From Saccoglossus kowalevskii (Eukaryota; Hemichordata; Enteropneusta; Harrimaniidae), in assembly GCF_000003605.2 (NCBI RefSeq), contig NW_003105104.1, forward strand, positions 262,940 to 326,939: 64,000 nt of DNA, read 5' to 3'. Positions 60,056 through 64,000 of this stretch are shown here, one piece after another (the stretch's first letter is position 1; the number at the start of each line of letters is the position of its first letter). The notes beneath the pieces are model-generated. The model was not told the DNA's origin. It worked only from the letters and a program-made list of their open reading frames with translations, and did not search any database. Position numbers and translations under genes: made by a program.

Positions 60056-61683
60056 TTGAGGAGTGGGGCTCAGTGAGCCAATATTCTCTTAAGCAGAAAC
60101 AAAACTCTGCAGCTTTTTGTTGGGTTTCTGGTTATCTAAACATTCTCTGTGCCCACAGGAAATAATAGACTAATCCCCTTTTAAGTTGACCCAACTGTAC
60201 TTGTTTTTTGTTTCCATGCTGGATTTTAATTAAAATTTCAAACCTCTGGTGATTGAATGTTGGACATAGCATACAACATGTATGTTTAGCATACAACAGA
60301 AGTGAGGAGTTCGGTATAGGTCTCCATTTTGAATACTGGTACTACGCTAGTAAATAATTATTTTAAAAATGTTAAACATGTCAAATCAGGCTGTAACTTG
60401 ACCAAAAGCCCTTGTAATAAATGAACCCCTAACCTAAAATGTACCCCCAAAACTTGCACTAATTTATAATCAAAAACTGTATAAAATGTTCAACTTGCCT
60501 TATGCAATCAAAAGTGGTGTTCCTTTGACAAGCTATCATGCAGTCTTAAACTCCACCATTGTTATATGGTGTTCAGAATGAAATGCGTCCAGTTATTTGA
60601 TGAAAAATAACGGCTTTGTTAGCTTTGATACAGGTAGCCATGATGGAGAATACTGTGAAACGTGTTATAGCTACATGCAATTTTACCGAATTTGCCTCGA
60701 TGCATGAATTAACAGAATTTACCTAGCGTGTGAACTATCTCGTTGTGAGAGTGAACTTTCTGTTAAATTAGCAACACCTTGAATGCAAAATTGCAGAATA
60801 CCGCTAAATTAGCTTAAATATCATTTTGGCTAAAAAGGCACATTTTGCAATAGATTGATGGCCGCCGTTTAAATAATATGTACCGTAGATCATCTTGTGC
60901 TGGAGGCTCAGTCTCGTCATGTGACATGATGTGACATGATGCGAGTCCCATTCTATGCTCACACAAAGCACAATAAAATTTGAATACTGTACAAAAATAG
61001 ATTTCTTCAATATCAAATGATTTTTTTTTTTTTTTTTTGCAGTGATAAATAATATGTCCTGGATGAAAATAGACCGTCAGTTTCAAACAATTGACAATTT
61101 ACTGCAATCTAAAATCACTTGGAATCCAAATACTCTTTTAGTCTTACAAAGTGACAAATCCATCAAAAATTCAGGCAGTTTAGCAATAATTGTATGTGAG
61201 GGGAAAGGAGTACTCTGTAATGTATGAAAAATTCGCAGGCTGCTGGTTGTTGAATGAAATCCTTCAAATACCTCTAATGCAGTGCAATACTTAACCAATT
61301 TTGTTAGGTGCCCTATGTTCATTGGAATGAAGTCAGGCACATTTTTCAATTATCGTGTATCACTCAAATGGAATAGATTTACATCAAATGTCTGACCTTG
61401 TTAGTGCTAGTAATATATAGATGCTTATGTCTGTGTACATGCGTACTTGGATAGACTAAGTTTCAGTGTATGTCATCAAATTCTCTATTTTGTTCGTCTT
61501 TGTTTGCCACCTAAGTTCGCTAAATATATGGCAGGTGACAATTTGAAGAGTTTGTGGTTCCTTTACTGCATATTAAGATATTCAGGAGCTAGTGAATCTA
61601 TATTCTGAATTGAATTTGAACACGCCCACATGTTGCTGAGATATATAGAAATCACAGGGACCAGAAACTCCAAAATATTCCAT

Positions 61684-61824
61684 TTGTAGCGGAGGGACTG
61701 TCACCTGTACATGTACAATAACAACATGCACTAATAATTCTAAGGCTATGGGTATATGCTTGTTTGTTAATGATACTCTATGGACATCTGCCATATGCAA
61801 AGGTGACTACTTCTTCACTTTAGG
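61684..61824 (+). mobile_element. I-family MITE, copy 3 (old)
   Basis: GAGGGACTGTCACCTGTACA at the left and AAAGGTGACTACTTCTTCAC at the right, with AATTCTAAGGCTATGG and TGTTTGTTAATGA inside. CpG sites of the family have decayed to TG/CA. Confidence 0.75.
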
Positions 61825-62153
61825 ACAGTTCAAGCTGAATTCTAAATTTGCCCTCCTGAGCATAGTTACTGTACATAGAAGCAAATGCACTATGGGAGGT
61901 GGTCTTCCATCATGTATAATGAAAAAGTATTTTCAACCTGTATATGTCATTAATAATATATACCTTGTTCATCTCTGTGTCACCCAGCAAAATTTTGAGA
62001 TATGAAGATATAATCTTGCTATAGTAACCAGTGTAAATATTTTGATCATGTTTGATGACATTTCGTTCTGTATCTCAAAAAATTGTCAGATGACCCCAAT
62101 TGTTTTTGTTTTTTTCATTTTCGATATCATGATGTTATAAAGTTGTAAAAGTG

Positions 62154-62338
62154 TACTGTAAAATAAATTATTTTAGCTGGAATTAATTTTGGCTAAAAAA
62201 AACTTTTTGGGTGTTTTGTGTGAAATTTATATTCAATGATTTTTGATGAGCTGAATGTAAAATATAGGAAAACGGGTATATTTGCTGGATTTTATTTTCA
62301 CTGAATCATTCCTTCAGCGAAAAATTGATTCTATAGTA
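62154..62338 (-). mobile_element. B-family MITE, copy 7 (inverted)
   Basis: TACTGTAAAATAAATTATTT at the left. The interior is the reverse complement of the family (GATTTTTGATGAGCTGAATG, TGCTGGATTTTATTTTCACT, CCTTCAGCGAAAA), with the right end eroded to CTATAGTA. Confidence 0.8.
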
Positions 62339-62582
62339 TATTGAACCAGAAGTCGGTCTGATAAAACAGGATATTAATGTTGCCACATGTTATCCTTGGT
62401 GCAAGATGAAAATATTCAAAATGATAGTTTTACAAATGTAGGATTCAATATCATTCCATCTTAACATAAGTATTTCACAGGTTTTAAACTTGGAATTTAC
62501 AGAACTAATTACAAAATAGATACATCATTAACAGCATATTCCAATAGATTAATTCTACATGTTTATTATCATCTATTTTTAG

Positions 62583-62670
62583 GGGTCAAACTCCTGCAGA
62601 GGCTGAACTCCATTATTTGGAAAATGCTAAGAAATTAGCAATGTACGGAGTGGACCTACATCATGCTCGG
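62583..62670 (+). CDS. EPB41: EPB41-family coding exon 6: FERM lobe F2, continued
   Basis: The acceptor is ATCTATTTTTAG (AG at 62581-62582) and the donor is CGG|GTAAGT at 62671. The exon is 88 nt, phase 2 in and phase 0 out. Lys211 is completed, then 29 codons (212-240): [20 protein letters not shown] followed by YGVDLHHAR. This matches the end of F2 in 4.1 proteins ([25 protein letters not shown]). The next exon, expected to begin with D.EG(V/I)DI.LGVC of lobe F3, is not present in the remaining 1.3 kb and must lie beyond the edge. Confidence 0.95.
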
Positions 62671-63254
62671 GTAAGTGAATTATTGGTGCCTTTCCCCTTC
62701 CCCCTTGTACAATGTAACGTTTCATGAGAGACTTCCAATACGTGATCCCCTACAAGTTACACATCCAAGAGTTCAGTATCAATAGGCCTTTATCAATTAT
62801 TAAACTTGACTGCTCAGCGCCAACACATTGGCTGTTTTTGTGTATTAAGTTCACATGAAAGCGGAGTCCTATGCTCAACCACTACCAGTTCAAATTACCC
62901 AATATTCAAAGTTCAAAAACATAGACCCCTGTTGCTATACATGCCCAGGGAAAGGAAAAACATCTGTAGGTGATTACTGATGAGAAAAGATTTATTCCTG
63001 CTGTGATATTCCTAGATTTTATCAAGTTGAACAGCCCAACTTGTGTAATTCAATTATAAATCAATTGCCATTATTTCCATTAGTGGTCCATGTTACCATA
63101 GAAGGAATATTCACTGGGTTCTTTTAATGTTGACGGATTAAACATTTCAATTTCAGCCATTTTTGCAAATTCGCTTTTTATTTTACTTTTGAAAGATTCA
63201 CTGGATTTTAATTTAGAACTGATGGTAGAATAAGCGAAAATAAAACTCAGCTAC

Positions 63255-63335
63255 CGTATTTTCTCTGAGAAGTGCAAGTCGAATAGAAGCGCATACAAAC
63301 CCAAAATCACATTTGCTGTACTGTGAATTGTATTC
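63255..63335 (+). mobile_element. D-family left-end fragment
   Basis: TACCGTATTTTCTCTGAGAA, then GAATAGAAGCGCATACAAAC and CCAAAATCACATTTGCTGTA. It gives the best view of the D-family left end. Confidence 0.45.
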
Positions 63336-63354
63336 CTCATTAAAGAGAGAGCAG

Positions 63355-63683
63355 TATCCTCTGGGCGGACATCCGGGCATTTTCACCGCCTAGCAACCCG
63401 TGGCGGTGAAAACAAAGACCAAAAACTCGCTGAAAACTGTACTTTGGGATGATTGTTGAGACTCCTCTGAACAGTGAAACAAGATTAGCCCTACGTGTGT
63501 AACATATATAAATTTGGTTGTTCAGGATTACTTCAAAGTTGAGTTTGTGTTGTTTTCTCGAATTTTCACTGGCCCGACCGGCGTTCCACAGCAGCGTGCA
63601 CAGAGCCCATAGAAATGCATGTAACAGTGGTGCGCGTCGTAGCAACATGGAACGTCTTGTGATGTAGCTCCGCCCCGAGGATA
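63355..63683 (+). mobile_element. J-family element, copy 2 (better preserved)
   Basis: TATCCTCTGGGCGGACATC at the left; the right end reverse-complements to TATCCTCGGGGCGGAGCTAC, so the ends are inverted repeats of about 18 bp. 329 bp; an inner hairpin ACCGCC..GGCGGT sits near 63,382-63,416. It is CpG-rich and non-coding. Confidence 0.75.
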
Positions 63684-64000
63684 GCACTATACAGTAATAT
63701 GCAAATCTTGCCATAGAGGGCGCTGCTTGAAAAGATTTTCTGCACAAGTCAATGATGTATTAGTATGATACTCAGATTTTCATTGATTTCTTTGTATTTA
63801 ACCAATTAATTTTCCTCTCCAAATTTTGCATATTTTTCTATTATTTAAGTTTTTGACCAAATAGTTTTCCCATTATCTGGTATGAAATTAAAATGTTTGA
63901 AGAATATCGAAAAAATTATGTGGTTTTGTTTTGTGAATGGTGGCAAAAATTAACTTGGATGTTAAACTTTTTTTTTTTTTTTAAATTTCAACTTCACATT

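Larger units (their letters stand above)
57889..62582 (+). other. EPB41: Intron after coding exon 5 (4.7 kb)
   Basis: GTGAGT to ATTTTTAG. It contains a D-family fragment (59,925), an 18-T run (61,021-61,038), an I-family MITE (61,684) and an inverted B-family MITE (62,154). I see nothing recognisable in 57,889-59,924 or 60,056-61,683, apart from a possible TACTGTG-started remnant near 60,650. Confidence 0.85.
29872..64000 (+). other. EPB41: Band 4.1 / EPB41-family gene, 5' portion (gene-level entry)
   Basis: Six exons on the + strand join in one frame (183, 105, 43, 76, 225 and 88 coding nt; 240 codons) and read as the start of a band 4.1 protein. Proteins of this family link spectrin-actin to membrane proteins under the plasma membrane and at septate-type junctions. 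Visible in order: a proline/lysine-rich N-terminal stretch (residues 1-42), FERM lobe F1 (about 45-125, containing MEKDYFGLTYRD and [10 protein letters not shown]) and most of lobe F2 (about 136-240, containing [22 protein letters not shown] and MYGVDLHHA). All splice borders are GT-AG. The gene continues past the right edge. The 5'UTR must start in an upstream exon because an acceptor lies 11 nt before the ATG. Similarity is about equal to vertebrate 4.1R/N/G/B and Drosophila coracle, as expected for an unduplicated invertebrate orthologue; the symbol names the family, not one paralogue. Confidence 0.93.
62671..64000 (+). other. EPB41: Start of the intron after coding exon 6, running off the window
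   Basis: GTAAGT donor. It holds a D-family fragment near 63,255 and a J-family element at 63,355-63,683. No further 4.1 exon is visible before the end. Confidence 0.8.

Noticed and set aside
60650-60850. Possible further C-family MITE starting TACTGTG
   Set aside because: The interior has GCTAAATTAG words but I could not find a matching right terminus.
63340-63747. 135-codon open frame on the - strand
   Set aside because: It covers the J-family element, whose other copy is not open in that frame. No known motif.
1-64000. Retroviral, LTR or LINE sequence
   Set aside because: I looked for reverse transcriptase, integrase and long terminal repeats and saw none that I could support.

Overview
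This is an AT-rich animal (metazoan) genomic window. It has spliced coding exons with GT-AG borders, kilobase-scale introns, very many short palindromic transposons and several minisatellites. I see no bacterial-type gene organisation. The one host gene I can support is the 5' part of a band 4.1 / EPB41-family (coracle) cytoskeletal gene on the + strand. The likely source is a marine invertebrate. The protein reads like a single-copy 4.1 that predates the vertebrate paralogues. An invertebrate deuterostome such as a hemichordate is my best guess, but the sequence alone does not settle it.

Layout. 1-6.5 kb is visibly richer in CpG than the rest and holds nested palindromes and MITE-like elements, then a promoter-like stretch (about 4.9-5.75 kb) with GC boxes, a CACGTG E-box, a YY1-like site and an inverted CCAAT box. 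6.5-29.9 kb is CpG-poor, probably a long first intron, with MITEs and two minisatellites (29-bp unit at 23.6-24.3 kb, 36-bp unit at 26.9-27.5 kb). The first coding exon (29,872-30,065) carries the ATG. Coding exons follow at 34,490-34,594, 35,242-35,284, 56,861-56,936, 57,664-57,888 and 62,583-62,670. All joins keep one frame and give 240 codons covering a short proline-rich N-terminus, FERM lobe F1 and most of lobe F2. The gene runs off the right edge, so the rest of FERM, the FERM-adjacent, spectrin-actin-binding and C-terminal regions lie outside.

The 21.6-kb intron between 35,285 and 56,860 separates the F1 and F2 lobes. It contains a long tandem repeat with internal hairpins (36.8-38.1 kb), an 842-bp assembly gap, a palindrome-ended repeat (42.2-42.7 kb), a CpG-rich inverted-repeat-bounded block (43.4-44.1 kb), a (GT)n tract and a 49-bp minisatellite. 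The intron after the first coding exon carries a broken pogo/Tigger/Jerky-type DNA transposon (33.1-34.3 kb).

The most striking non-gene signal is the density of non-autonomous elements. I could recognise about ten palindromic families by eye. Four share TACYGTA-type ends, suggesting common mobilisation. One ends in TTAA with CCTTTT.ACCACCAG termini (piggyBac-like), two other TTAA-bounded families are CpG-rich, and two single elements look hAT-like. I saw no retrovirus, LTR element, LINE or CRISPR, and no tRNA or rRNA that I could support.
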